Shown here in pieces: positions 55,409-64,000 of a stretch of DNA of 64,000 nucleotides. The position numbers and the translations under genes were made by a program. The stretch spans positions 518,075 through 582,074 of the forward strand of contig NZ_JAPFRD010000005.1 of assembly GCF_026183695.1 (NCBI RefSeq), read 5' to 3'. The notes under the pieces were generated by a model. That model made no database searches. It was given only the letters and a program-made list of their open reading frames with translations, and had not been told where the DNA came from. The number at the start of each line of letters is the position of its first letter. Position 1 is the stretch's first letter. The DNA comes from Alteromonas aquimaris (lineage in GTDB: Bacteria > Pseudomonadota > Gammaproteobacteria > Enterobacterales > Alteromonadaceae).

Positions 55409-56911
55409 TTATTTTAAACCGTTATAGACTCTTCTTCTCACAAGTACTGCTACAGCAAATAGGATTGATACTATCGCCAATGCAGCCAAATCTCCCCAAA
55501 AGCGGTAAGGTGTCTGACCGCGTGTAACCGCAACGGGCGCCGTAAGCGACCCTGCTTCAAATTGGGGCAGCTGTGAGGTGACTCTGCCAAATGGGTCGAT
55601 AAACGCCGTAATCCCATTATTGGTTGCGCGGATCACAGATTTTCCAGTCTCTAAAGCACGCATTTGTGCAATTTGCAGATGTTGGGCAGGCCCATGTGAG
55701 CGACCAAACCAAGCATCGTTACTGACAGTCACGATGAGGTCGGTGTCATTGTGAACATTGGCTAACACTTGCCGGGGAAAGGCAATTTCAAAACATAGCG
55801 CTGGAGCAAGCCTTAATCCGTTTGCCACTAGATTGGTTTGTATATAGTCGCCGCGGGAAAACGAAGACATGGGCAAATCAAATAAGGGGGCCAGATTACG
55901 CAGCCAGTCTTCAAACGGGACAAATTCACCTATGGGTAACAGGTGGTGTTTTGCATAGCGATTAGGATGGAAATAATGGTAATTCCCCTGTTGTGATTCA
56001 GCTTCTTTCTTACCCAATACAATGATGCTGTTCCAAGCGGCTTTCGTTTCGTGATTGTAATTAACGATCCCGGTGACCAGGCTAGTATTTTTTTTGGCGG
56101 TGACTTTGTCCAGGTTAATCAGATAATCGACGGCTAGGGGTTCCAGTTTTGGAATGGCAGCTTCAGGCCAGAGGATTAAATCACTTTCCCACAAGGGTTC
56201 TGTTAATTTGCGGTACTTCTTCATGGTGGGACGATCCTGCTCGGGCGTCCATCTTAATGACTGCGGAATATTACCCTGAACCATAGAAACCTGAATGGTT
56301 TTTTCTAATTTCACCCACTGATAATGACTTGCCACATATCCACTTAAAAATACCACCGTGTAAATCAATGCAATTCGCATCCAATGAAATTTAAGCTGAT
56401 ATACAGCCAGCACTGTAGCCAGCAATACGATGAGAGAGGTTACCCCGGTCTCACCAATTATGGGAATCCAACCACTCAGTGGGCTTTCAATTTGGCTATA
56501 GCCAAGTGATAACCAAGGAAAGCCTGTCAGCACCCAGCTACGCAACCATTCGCCAATAAACCAGAAAAACGGTAGCGCTAGTGGCCATAGTGCGGGTGTA
56601 AAGTATTTTTTCACCGCCCAAAATGCCAGCGCTGAATAGATGGCGAGATAAGCACTAAGCAACGCCATTAAGCCGATGGAAGCAATCAGGGGTAACCCGC
56701 CGTAATCAGCTATACTGACATGCACCCAGCTTATACCGGCACCAAACCAGCCAAAACCGAACAACCAGCCTGTGAGGAACCCTCCGGTACCACGAGCCAA
56801 CTGATATACCGCTACAGCTACAGCCAAAAAGGTTATTGGCCATAGGTGAAAAGGGGCATAGGCAAAGGTTAAACTCGCACCGCTCAGGAGAGTCAGCGCA
56901 TAAGGTAACAT
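55409..56911 (-). CDS. lnt: Apolipoprotein N-acyltransferase
   Basis: 500 residues. It adds the third acyl chain to the N-terminal Cys of lipoproteins at the periplasmic face of the inner membrane. Several transmembrane helices occupy residues 1-190 and one the C-terminus (LAALAIVSILFAVAVLV). The nitrilase domain between them has the catalytic triad: Glu in LILWPEAAIPK, a Lys near HLLPIGEFVPFEDWL region, and Cys in ALCFEIAFPRQ. Last gene of the miaB-ybeZ-ybeY-corC-lnt cluster. Confidence 0.95.
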   Translation of the reverse strand: MLPYALTLLSGASLTFAYAPFHLWPITFLAVAVAVYQLARGTGGFLTGWLFGFGWFGAGISWVHVSIADYGGLPLIASIGLMALLSAYLAIYSALAFWAVKKYFTPALWPLALPFFWFIGEWLRSWVLTGFPWLSLGYSQIESPLSGWIPIIGETGVTSLIVLLATVLAVYQLKFHWMRIALIYTVVFLSGYVASHYQWVKLEKTIQVSMVQGNIPQSLRWTPEQDRPTMKKYRKLTEPLWESDLILWPEAAIPKLEPLAVDYLINLDKVTAKKNTSLVTGIVNYNHETKAAWNSIIVLGKKEAESQQGNYHYFHPNRYAKHHLLPIGEFVPFEDWLRNLAPLFDLPMSSFSRGDYIQTNLVANGLRLAPALCFEIAFPRQVLANVHNDTDLIVTVSNDAWFGRSHGPAQHLQIAQMRALETGKSVIRATNNGITAFIDPFGRVTSQLPQFEAGSLTAPVAVTRGQTPYRFWGDLAALAIVSILFAVAVLVRRRVYNGLK

Positions 56912-56926
56912 CCGTTTCAGTGTGAA

Positions 56927-57784
56927 TTACTCCAAAGAGGGGATTACAACCTTTAATTGAACCAGTCTTCTTTTATCACAATTAGTGACTTTAAAATGAA
57001 TGTCACCAATGGTGATTTCGTCATTAGTTGAAGGCATATGACCGAACGCTTTTAGGACAATTCCACCAATCGTGTCGGCTTCTTCTTCGCTAAAGCTGGT
57101 TTCGAAAAACTCATTAAAATCGTCAACAGGGGTTAACGCTTTGACTGAATAAGTATATTTATTGAGTGGTCTGATATCGTCGGTGCCATCTGCTTCCGTA
57201 TCGTATTCATCTTCTATCTCACCAACGATGAGCTCCAGAATATCTTCTATGGTCACAAGGCCGGACACGCCACCATATTCATCAACAACAATCGCCATGT
57301 GGTAGCGTTGTTGACGGAACTCCTTTAAGAGCACGTCTACGCGTTTACTCTCAGGAACAATCACTGCGGGACGAATCACATCTTTCAAGCGAAATTCGGT
57401 TTCGGAATTAAACACATAGCTCAGTAAATCCTTCGCCAGCAAAATTCCTTCGATATGGTCCTTATCTTCACTGATGACCGGAAAACGAGAATGGGCAGAT
57501 TCTAAAACTGTGGGTAAAAACTCTTCAACACATTGGTTGATATCAATGGTCGTCATCTGCGTGCGCGGGATCATGATGTCACGCACTCGCATTTCATTAA
57601 CACCAATAACGCCTTCAATCATTTCCCGGGTTTGGGGATCAATTAACTCACGTTGTTCAGCCTCGGTGATAACCTCAACTAATTCTTGCTTGCTTTGCGG
57701 CTCTCCTGAGAAGGTTAGCTTCAATTTGTCTAACCAGTTTCTGCTCGAAGAGCCGTTGGTAGAGTGGGGGTTGTCGTCGCTCAT
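56927..57784 (-). CDS. corC: CorC/YbeX CBS-domain protein (HlyC/CorC family)
   Basis: 285 residues. Two CBS domains (about 70-200) include [11 protein letters not shown] and [19 protein letters not shown], which are diagnostic, and the CorC_HlyC transporter-associated domain ends the protein ([17 protein letters not shown]). E. coli YbeX/CorC is linked to Mg/Co efflux and to ribosome homeostasis. It lacks membrane helices. Lies between ybeY and lnt with short gaps, as in E. coli. Confidence 0.94.
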   Translation of the reverse strand: MSDDNPHSTNGSSSRNWLDKLKLTFSGEPQSKQELVEVITEAEQRELIDPQTREMIEGVIGVNEMRVRDIMIPRTQMTTIDINQCVEEFLPTVLESAHSRFPVISEDKDHIEGILLAKDLLSYVFNSETEFRLKDVIRPAVIVPESKRVDVLLKEFRQQRYHMAIVVDEYGGVSGLVTIEDILELIVGEIEDEYDTEADGTDDIRPLNKYTYSVKALTPVDDFNEFFETSFSEEEADTIGGIVLKAFGHMPSTNDEITIGDIHFKVTNCDKRRLVQLKVVIPSLE

Positions 57785-57817
57785 AATGGTTGTTTTCTAT
57801 TTAATTCAAAACTTACG

Positions 57818-58288
57818 TTAATGTTCTTGGTAAGGGTCGTCAATGCCTAATTGAGACAAAATGTGAATTTCCAATGCTTCCATTGCCTCCGCTTCGGCAT
57901 CATCGATGTGATCGTAGCCCAGCAAGTGCAGCGTACCGTGCACTATCATATGGGCATAATGGTGGATGATTTTTTTGTTTTGCTCATGAGCCTCGCGTTC
58001 GATGACCGGGACACATAAAATCAAATCACCTAATAAGTTTAATGTCACGCCAGGAGGCGCTTCAAAGGGAAAAGAAAGTACGTTTGTTGGTTTGTCTTTA
58101 CCGCGGTACGTGTGATTGAGAGATTGTGACTCATCATTTTCAACGAACCGCACGGTAAGTTCCTGTGGACCAATATTCAGATGGTTCAAAACGGTACTAA
58201 CCCACTTTTCAACCTCGGTAGTGGAAGGCAAATTTTTCTCATAAAAACTGCCTTCACACGCAACCTGGAAATCGACGATAGCATTCAT
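57818..58288 (-). CDS. ybeY: Endoribonuclease YbeY
   Basis: 156 residues. Zinc-dependent single-strand RNase needed for 16S rRNA 3'-end maturation and ribosome quality control. The metal motif HxxxHxxxxxH is seen in HMIVHGTLHLLGYDHIDD. The substrate-groove arginine lies in LTVRFVENDES, and LSFPFEAP and LGDLILC are family motifs. It follows ybeZ by 18 bases on the minus strand. Confidence 0.96.
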   Translation of the reverse strand: MNAIVDFQVACEGSFYEKNLPSTTEVEKWVSTVLNHLNIGPQELTVRFVENDESQSLNHTYRGKDKPTNVLSFPFEAPPGVTLNLLGDLILCVPVIEREAHEQNKKIIHHYAHMIVHGTLHLLGYDHIDDAEAEAMEALEIHILSQLGIDDPYQEH

Positions 58289-58306
58289 AAATCGTTAAAT
58301 TTAGAG

Positions 58307-59359
58307 CTAAGAAGACGAATTGTTTGCGGATTTTTCATTATCAGATGCTTCCTGCTTTCGTTTTTCAGCGCGCTGCTTTTCCTGTTCAGAATCGTGCTCT
58401 TCGTATGCGCGAACAATGCGTGCAACCACCGGATGACGTACCACATCATCCGCAGTAAAAAAGTTAAAGGATATGTCGTTAACTGATTTAAGCACTTCAA
58501 TAGCATGCCGTAACCCAGAGCGCGCGCCCCTTGGTAAATCGACCTGCGTGATATCCCCTGTAATCACAGCTTTTGAATTAAACCCAATACGGGTTAAAAA
58601 CATTTTCATCTGTTCAACAGTAGTATTTTGGCTTTCATCCAGAATGATAAATGCGTCGTTCAGGGTACGACCACGCATATAAGCAAGGGGGGCAACCTCA
58701 ATAACATTGCGTTCTATGAGCTTTTCGACCTTTTCAAAACCTAACATCTCAAATAACGCATCGTATAGGGGGCGTAAATACGGATCGACTTTCTGGGATA
58801 AGTCTCCAGGTAGGAAGCCTAGCTTTTCCCCTGCTTCAACGGCTGGACGAGTAAGCAATATCCGGCGGATTTCCTGACGTTCCAGCGCATCTACTGCGCA
58901 TGCTACCGCCAGATAGGTTTTACCTGTACCGGCTGGGCCTATGCCAAAACTGATATCGTGATTGACGATATTGGCCACATATTGGCTCTGATTCGGGTTG
59001 CGAGGTTTGATAACGCCACGTTTAGTGCGAATATGCACTTCTTTTCCGTAATCGCCTGAGTAAGTGCGTTCAAGACATTGACTTTCCTGAATCGCTAAAT
59101 GTACCTGCTCGGGTCCAATTTCCTGCACCACGCCTTTTACAGGTTGCGTTTCGATGTATAACGCTTTAAGAATGTCTGATGCACCTACCGCTTGGTTTGG
59201 CTCACCGAGGACCTTAAACACGTTATTGCGGTAACCAATTTCAACACCTAAACGGCGCTCGATTTGTTTGATGTTGTCATCAAACGGCCCACATAAATTC
59301 GACAAACGACGATTGTCAGCCGGTTCAAGTGCTACTTCTACGCTTTCAACAGTGCTCAA
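58307..59359 (-). CDS. ybeZ: PhoH-family ATPase YbeZ
   Basis: 350 residues. A RNA-associated P-loop ATPase that partners YbeY. An N-terminal KH-like region (1-115) precedes the PhoH domain with Walker A FGIGPAGTGKTYLAVA, RRILLTRPAVEAGEKLGFLP, and Walker B FIILDESQNTTVEQM, then ITGDITQVDLP. The C-terminal 35 residues are charged and Lys/Glu-rich. Between miaB and ybeY, as in most gammaproteobacteria. Confidence 0.95.
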   Translation of the reverse strand: MSTVESVEVALEPADNRRLSNLCGPFDDNIKQIERRLGVEIGYRNNVFKVLGEPNQAVGASDILKALYIETQPVKGVVQEIGPEQVHLAIQESQCLERTYSGDYGKEVHIRTKRGVIKPRNPNQSQYVANIVNHDISFGIGPAGTGKTYLAVACAVDALERQEIRRILLTRPAVEAGEKLGFLPGDLSQKVDPYLRPLYDALFEMLGFEKVEKLIERNVIEVAPLAYMRGRTLNDAFIILDESQNTTVEQMKMFLTRIGFNSKAVITGDITQVDLPRGARSGLRHAIEVLKSVNDISFNFFTADDVVRHPVVARIVRAYEEHDSEQEKQRAEKRKQEASDNEKSANNSSS

Positions 59360-59386
59360 GTGTACGATTACCTCGATTTTATTTCA

Positions 59387-60823
59387 TTAAACAGTTGGAA
59401 CAAATTGGGCGACACCCAGTTCATCAGGCTGATTGGCCTGGCGCTTTGCTGTGATAGATTGGGGCGAAATTGCTACACGCAACCCCATGTCTTTCTCACG
59501 CCGGACCACCTCACCACGTAGCGAATTGGTAAACACCTCAGTGATACGAATATCCACAAATTCACCAATCATGTCGTGGGTACCTTCAAAATTAACCACA
59601 CGATTATTCTCAGTACGGCCAGATAATTCCATTGGGTTCTTTTTAGAAGGCCCTTCGACCAAAATTCGTTGCTCGGTGCCTACCATGTTACGGGCGATAC
59701 GCAAGGCCTGTTGATTAATCCGTTGTTGCAGCAAATACAAACGCTGTTTCTTGGTCTCTTCACTCACATCATCTATCGCATCTGCCGCAGGCGTGCCTGG
59801 TCGGGCGCTGTAGATAAAACTAAAGCTCAAATCGTAGTCCACCGCCTGAATTAAATCCATGGTGGCTTCAAAATCGGCATCCGTTTCGCCCGGGAATCCG
59901 ATAATGAAATCGGATGACATACTGATATCAGGACGAATTTTGCGTAATTTGCGTATTTTTGACTTGTACTCTAACGCAGTGTGACCACGCTTCATTAAGT
60001 TCAAAATACGATCAGAGCCACTTTGTACTGGCAAGTGCAGGTGATTCACTAATTCCGGAATACTTTCATAGGCCGCTATAATGTCATCAGTGAATTCGAC
60101 TGGGTGTGATGTGGTATACCGGATGCGGTCAATACCATCAATGGCGGCGACCAATTCAAGTAATTCTGCAAAACGACAAATTGTCCCATCGTGATGTTCA
60201 CCGCGAAATGCGTTCACATTTTGGCCTAACAGGTTGACTTCACGCACACCTTGTTCTGCCAATTGAGCAATCTCTAAGATAACATCATCAACCGGGCGAC
60301 TCACTTCTTCGCCACGGGTATAAGGAACCACACAGAATGTGCAGTATTTTGAACAACCTTCCATGATCGAAACGAACGCAGTTGGACCCTCAGCACGCGG
60401 CTGGGGTAAGCGGTCAAATTTTTCAATCTCAGGGAAGCTCACATCAACTACTGATTTTTCGCCGCTCTTGATTTGGTTAATCATTTCTGGCAGGCGATGA
60501 AGTGTTTGAGGACCAAATACCAAGTCGACAAACGGAGCTCGCTGGCGAATCGCTTCACCTTCCTGGGACGCCACGCAGCCACCAACACCGATGATAAGCT
60601 CAGGCTTATCTTTTTTAAGCATTTTCCAGCGGCCGAGTTGATGAAACACTTTTTCTTGCGCTTTTTCACGGATAGAACACGTATTCAACAGAATGACGTC
60701 AGCTTCCTCAGGCTCTTGCGCTAAAGAATAACCATGCGTTGAATCCAACAGGTCTGCCATTTTTTCTGAGTCATACTCATTCATCTGACAGCCCCAGGTT
60801 TTAATGTACAGCTTTTTGTTCAT
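59387..60823 (-). CDS. miaB: tRNA-2-methylthio-N6-dimethylallyladenosine synthase
   Basis: 478 residues. Radical-SAM methylthiotransferase modifying A37 of tRNAs reading codons that begin with U. The N-terminal UPF0004 domain carries three cluster cysteines ([24 protein letters not shown]); the radical-SAM triad is in [15 protein letters not shown]; the TRAM domain ends the protein ([19 protein letters not shown]). First gene of the five-gene minus-strand cluster, divergent from ubiF. Confidence 0.97.
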   Translation of the reverse strand: MNKKLYIKTWGCQMNEYDSEKMADLLDSTHGYSLAQEPEEADVILLNTCSIREKAQEKVFHQLGRWKMLKKDKPELIIGVGGCVASQEGEAIRQRAPFVDLVFGPQTLHRLPEMINQIKSGEKSVVDVSFPEIEKFDRLPQPRAEGPTAFVSIMEGCSKYCTFCVVPYTRGEEVSRPVDDVILEIAQLAEQGVREVNLLGQNVNAFRGEHHDGTICRFAELLELVAAIDGIDRIRYTTSHPVEFTDDIIAAYESIPELVNHLHLPVQSGSDRILNLMKRGHTALEYKSKIRKLRKIRPDISMSSDFIIGFPGETDADFEATMDLIQAVDYDLSFSFIYSARPGTPAADAIDDVSEETKKQRLYLLQQRINQQALRIARNMVGTEQRILVEGPSKKNPMELSGRTENNRVVNFEGTHDMIGEFVDIRITEVFTNSLRGEVVRREKDMGLRVAISPQSITAKRQANQPDELGVAQFVPTV

Positions 60824-61039
60824 AATGACCGTTTATGTATTTATGTTAAGCCAGCGCTTCAAGAAGAGCGAGCAACTGACGAACCCAGAGGCGAATAAAA
60901 TAGCCGCATATTTTACCTGCTCTGGTGCGTATTTCCCAGTGTTAACTTACACCGAATACGAAACAGCGTCGAATTTGCTTTACACCATGACAGTTCGACT
61001 TCCACGCGCCATAATAGAAGCTGACTTAAAGGAATGATC

Positions 61040-62221
61040 ATGAAAGATTTTTGTATAATGGGCTCCGGTATGGTCGGTGCCACACTTGCACTGGGCCTGG
61101 TAAGTCAGGGGCACAGTGTGGTGTTGATTGAACCGGATATGCCCGTGGCATTCTCACCTGACCAGCCGCCAGATCTTAGGGTGTCTGCGCTTTCCGTGGC
61201 ATCCGTGGACTTGCTCAAAGCGTTGGGAGCGTGGCACTTTATCGAACAAACTCGCGTTCGCGCTTATCAACAATTATCCGTGTGGGAAGCAGAAAACGCC
61301 CGAATCGATTTTACCGCCGATCTGCTAAGTCTTCCCGAATTAGGTTATTTCGTCGAAAACAGGCTCTTGCAATTAGGCTGTTTACAGGCGCTAGAAGGAA
61401 AGGAAAATTTTGAGATAGTCTCCTCAAAGCAGGTCAGCGCCATTGATTTAAGTTCTAAGCAGGGGGTAAAAATTCAGCTGGAACATGACCAGAAGATTGA
61501 AGCGCATTGGTTAATTGGGGCTGACGGTGCCCGCTCCCAGGTGCGTCACGCTGCTCAGATAGGCAATTCCGGCTGGCAATATGAGCAGCAGGCACTGGGC
61601 GTTATCGTTAAAATGCATACTCCCCAAACTACCACCACATGGCAACAGTTCACGCCCCATGGCCCGCGGGCTTACCTGCCGATGTACGATGATTTTGCAG
61701 CACTGATTTGGTATGACGGGGCGGCTAGAGTTAAACAGCTCAAGGCCATGTCTTCTGAGTTGCTCAAACAAAATATCATTGCGGCGTTTCCTGATTCACT
61801 CGGTGATTTTGACCTCGTTTCAGCTAGTGCTTTTCCTTTAACGCGCAGCCATGCCAGTCAGTATGTAAAAGGCAATGTGGTGTTGATTGGTGATGCCGCG
61901 CATACCATCAACCCGCTGGCAGGGCAGGGGGTAAACCTCGGTTTCCGAGATATTGAAGTATTCCTGGCTATTACAGCTGTAACGGATACCTCAACGCATG
62001 ATGTATTTCGCGCGAGGCTTCAAAAAGAGTATGAGCGTCCCAGAAGGCGTGATAATTTATTGATGATGTCAGCAATGGATGGGTTTTATAATTTATTCAG
62101 CAATGACATTTTACCATTGAAACTGGCCAGGCAGTCATTGCTATCATTGGCACAACATATACCTGTTGGTAAAAAGCAGGTTCTTAAATACGCACTGGGA
62201 TTGAATGAATGGAAGTTTTAG
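61040..62221 (+). CDS. ubiF: Ubiquinone-biosynthesis FAD monooxygenase UbiF
   Basis: 393 residues from ATG 61040, seven bases after AAAGGA; an ATG two codons earlier is possible. The UbiH/COQ6 flavoprotein features are FCIMGSGMVGATLALGL, LIGADGARSQVR and VVLIGDAAHTINPLAGQGVN followed by GFRDIE. Among the UbiF/H/I paralogues, the position opposite miaB and near tRNA-Gln, as in E. coli, supports UbiF, which hydroxylates C6 of the quinone ring before the last methylation. Membrane-associated. Confidence 0.88.
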   Translation: MKDFCIMGSGMVGATLALGLVSQGHSVVLIEPDMPVAFSPDQPPDLRVSALSVASVDLLKALGAWHFIEQTRVRAYQQLSVWEAENARIDFTADLLSLPELGYFVENRLLQLGCLQALEGKENFEIVSSKQVSAIDLSSKQGVKIQLEHDQKIEAHWLIGADGARSQVRHAAQIGNSGWQYEQQALGVIVKMHTPQTTTTWQQFTPHGPRAYLPMYDDFAALIWYDGAARVKQLKAMSSELLKQNIIAAFPDSLGDFDLVSASAFPLTRSHASQYVKGNVVLIGDAAHTINPLAGQGVNLGFRDIEVFLAITAVTDTSTHDVFRARLQKEYERPRRRDNLLMMSAMDGFYNLFSNDILPLKLARQSLLSLAQHIPVGKKQVLKYALGLNEWKF

Positions 62222-62388
62222 TCATTATAGGGGTACTTTTCCTTGCGCTGTTCCTAATTATTCCATTAATTGAACGTTCTAAAATGCGCATAAGTAACGA
62301 AGAGTCGGCCAAAATTGCCCGCTGGATTTGGCCGCTGATCATGATTGCCCTGATTGTTCAGCTCATTATGATGATGGTGAGAGGGTAG
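62209..62388 (+). CDS. 59-residue two-helix membrane protein
   Basis: ATG at 62209 overlaps the last 13 bases of ubiF, in a different frame, and GGAT/GAATGA-rich sequence precedes it. The product begins MEVLVIIGVLFLALFLIIPL (first helix), has a short charged loop (IERSKMRISNEESAK), and ends with a second helix (IWPLIMIALIVQLIMMMV) and RG. The base composition and helix pattern look like real coding sequence. Family unknown. Translation is probably coupled to ubiF. Confidence 0.55.
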   Translation: MEVLVIIGVLFLALFLIIPLIERSKMRISNEESAKIARWIWPLIMIALIVQLIMMMVRG

Positions 62389-62400
62389 CTTGGCTACCCT
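62382..62400. terminator. Hairpin at the end of the ubiF transcript
   Basis: AGGGTAGC (62382-62389) and GCTACCCT (62393-62400) form an 8-bp stem with a 3-base loop that includes the stop codon of the small membrane protein. It lies 23 bases before the agcS stop on the other strand and may serve both. Confidence 0.6.
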
Positions 62401-62423
62401 TAAAACCTGCCGGCAATCCTGTC

Positions 62424-63827
62424 TTACCAAATATTTTTTTCAGTAGTCCCCTGAATTTCACAATCACCAGTTTGATACTCAGGCCGCTCACCCTTGGCGT
62501 GTTTGGTAAAATAATCCTTACTGATAGACACGATGGTGGGAGTGAGCCAAATGATGGCGACGATGTTAATAACAGTCATTAAACCCAGCGCCATGTCAGC
62601 CAGGGCCCAAACCTGAGGTAACGCAGCCATTGAGCCCCAGAAGATCATCGCAAGATAACCTACGGTATACAGGGTTCTGCCTGGTTTATTATCAAGCTTG
62701 AACATGTGCAGATTACTTTCGCCATAAGCATAATTTGCCACTACTGATGTAAAAGCAAACAGACAGATTGCCGCAGCAACAAAGTCAGTACCACCGCTAC
62801 CAATGTGACTGCTCATGGCATCCTGTGTCATCCTGATCCCCTCCATTTGCTCCTGTGCTGCGCCTCCGGCCAACAAAATAATAAATGCTGTCGATGTACA
62901 TAAAATCATGGTGTCAAGAAAAACACCTAGCATTTGAATATAACCCTGGCTAACGGGGTGGTTGGGGTTAGGTGAGGCTGCGGCGGCGGCATGAGGTACA
63001 CTCCCTGAACCCGCTTCGTTAGAATACAGGCCCCGCTGGATACCGTTTTTAATAGCGGCACCTAATGCGCCCGCACCGGCTTCTTCTAAACCGAACGCCG
63101 AGCGAATGATATGCATTAATAGTTCTGGTACTTCATTAATATGGATAAAAGTGACTACCAGAGCAGCAATGACATAGCCGATGCCCATAAATGGCACAAT
63201 CCATTCGGCAAACCGTGCGATGCCACGGAATCCACCGACAACGATTAACGCAGCCATAGCGATAATCGTCAATCCCGACCAGAAGGTAGGAATGTCATAG
63301 GCATTGTTCAACGCATCCGTTATGGTATTAGCCTGTACCGCGCTAAATACGAACCCATAGCCCAAAAAAAGACATAATGAGAACAACACCGCCAACCAGG
63401 TTTTGTTTAAACCCTGTTTAATATAGTAGGCTGGGCCTCCGCGAAATTCCCCGTTATCATCGCGAACTTTATATAACTGGCCTAACACGCTTTCGGCAAA
63501 ACCCGTCGCCATCCCCAGAATGGCGATAACCCACATCCAGAATATTGCTCCAGCCCCACCTAGCGAAATGGCTACGGCGACACCGGCTAGATTTCCGGTT
63601 CCTACCCGGGCCGATAAGCTGGTACACAATGCCTGAAAAGAACTGATACCCTCTTTTGTGGAGTTGCCACTCCCCCGTAAGAGGCTAAACATGTGGAAAA
63701 AGTGTTTTAGCTGAACGCCACCTAGTTTGACTGTGAACCAAATGCCGCAGCCTACCAGCATAAAGATTAAGATTTGTCCCTCACCCCACAACACATTGTT
63801 CACGGCGCCAACAATCTGATTAATCAC
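62424..63827 (-). CDS. Sodium:alanine/glycine symporter, AgcS family
   Basis: 467 residues with about 11 transmembrane helices. Hallmarks of the alanine/glycine:cation symporter family are FQALCTSLSARVGTGNLAGV, GGAGAIFWMWVIAILGM, FRGGPAYYI and GLYSNEAGSGSVPHAAAAA. It imports small amino acids with sodium, consistent with a marine host. It lies between ubiF and tRNA-Gln, an insertion relative to the E. coli order. Confidence 0.9.
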   Translation of the reverse strand: MINQIVGAVNNVLWGEGQILIFMLVGCGIWFTVKLGGVQLKHFFHMFSLLRGSGNSTKEGISSFQALCTSLSARVGTGNLAGVAVAISLGGAGAIFWMWVIAILGMATGFAESVLGQLYKVRDDNGEFRGGPAYYIKQGLNKTWLAVLFSLCLFLGYGFVFSAVQANTITDALNNAYDIPTFWSGLTIIAMAALIVVGGFRGIARFAEWIVPFMGIGYVIAALVVTFIHINEVPELLMHIIRSAFGLEEAGAGALGAAIKNGIQRGLYSNEAGSGSVPHAAAAASPNPNHPVSQGYIQMLGVFLDTMILCTSTAFIILLAGGAAQEQMEGIRMTQDAMSSHIGSGGTDFVAAAICLFAFTSVVANYAYGESNLHMFKLDNKPGRTLYTVGYLAMIFWGSMAALPQVWALADMALGLMTVINIVAIIWLTPTIVSISKDYFTKHAKGERPEYQTGDCEIQGTTEKNIW

Positions 63828-63891
63828 ACACTTTTACCCGAATTATGATAATTGAAGAACAGTCTGCCGACCTTTGGAGGGAGTGTAAAGT

Positions 63892-63917
63892 AAAAAAGCC
63901 GACACAGAGGTCGACTT
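63892..63917 (-). terminator. Terminator downstream of tRNA-Gln
   Basis: On the minus strand AAGTCGAC and GTCGGCTT form an 8-bp stem with one G-U pair, followed by a run of six T, starting about seven bases after the tRNA CCA end. Confidence 0.8.
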
Positions 63918-63924
63918 TAGTATA

Positions 63925-64000
63925 TGGCTGGGGTAGCAGGACTCGAACCTACGAATGGCGGGATCAAAACCCGCTGCCTTACCAACTTGGCTATACCCCA
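63925..64000 (-). tRNA. tRNA-Gln (UUG)
   Basis: 76 nucleotides on the minus strand from base 64000 to the encoded CCA (63925-63927). The acceptor stem TGGGGTA pairs with TACCCCA; the anticodon loop TTTTGAT, closed by CGGG/CCCG, gives anticodon UUG; the T-loop GTTCGAGTC is standard. The unpaired-type U1 start is typical of bacterial tRNA-Gln. It ends exactly at the window boundary; further tRNAs may precede it beyond. Confidence 0.97.

Overview
The window looks like chromosomal DNA of a marine gammaproteobacterium of the Alteromonadales (Alteromonas/Aestuariibacter type). The evidence is gene content and order: scpA-scpB-rluB, grpE-dnaK-dnaJ, dapB-carA-carB-greA, and miaB-ybeZ-ybeY-corC-lnt divergent from ubiF with a tRNA-Gln nearby. 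It also has a TonB-dependent receptor, an SSS-type hybrid histidine kinase with a LuxR partner, and small DUF3718 and DUF2784 proteins. I saw no rRNA, complete insertion sequence, prophage or CRISPR array. Genus assignment is inference.

Layout. 0-2.3 kb: end of scpA, scpB, rluB and an HD nucleotidase-like gene. 2.4-7.3 kb: a lone solute-binding-like protein, a dead aldo/keto reductase fragment, a DUF445 protein, an unknown lipoprotein, a beta-solenoid-like lipoprotein and bamE. 7.4-9.1 kb: recN behind two LexA-like boxes. 9.1-22 kb: an accessory block inserted between recN and nadK, genes that are neighbours in many gammaproteobacteria. It carries a serine hydrolase fragment, a CurA-type reductase, an ECF sigma factor overlapping a TPR Ser/Thr kinase, a secreted esterase, and a divergent pair made of a SLOG-SLATT membrane protein and a DUF4062-STAND-TPR protein, followed by a small secreted protein. 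The divergent pair is the best candidate for an undescribed, possibly defence-related, system.

22-36 kb: nadK, then a minus-strand operon for 3-hydroxybutyrate/PHB use (gntP-type permease, MetX-like hydrolase, PHB depolymerase-like esterase, 3-hydroxybutyrate dehydrogenase) divergent from a TonB receptor. A CrbS/CrbR-like two-component pair follows, with a nonsense-interrupted gene between its members, then two small genes. This second block separates nadK from grpE.

36-51 kb: heat-shock genes grpE-dnaK-dnaJ with visible sigma-32 promoters, an EAL phosphodiesterase with a degenerate GGDEF, dapB, carAB behind an attenuator-like leader, and greA. 51-55 kb: a degenerate ApbE-like lipoprotein, a Ca/Na antiporter, an SDR, an ACP-like protein lacking the carrier serine, and two tandem IbpA-type small heat-shock genes, each behind a ROSE-like RNA thermometer hairpin. 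55-64 kb: lnt, corC, ybeY, ybeZ, miaB (minus), ubiF and a tiny membrane protein (plus), an AgcS symporter and tRNA-Gln(UUG). An interspersed repeat of about 150 bp occurs twice, near 6.0 kb and 40.7 kb.
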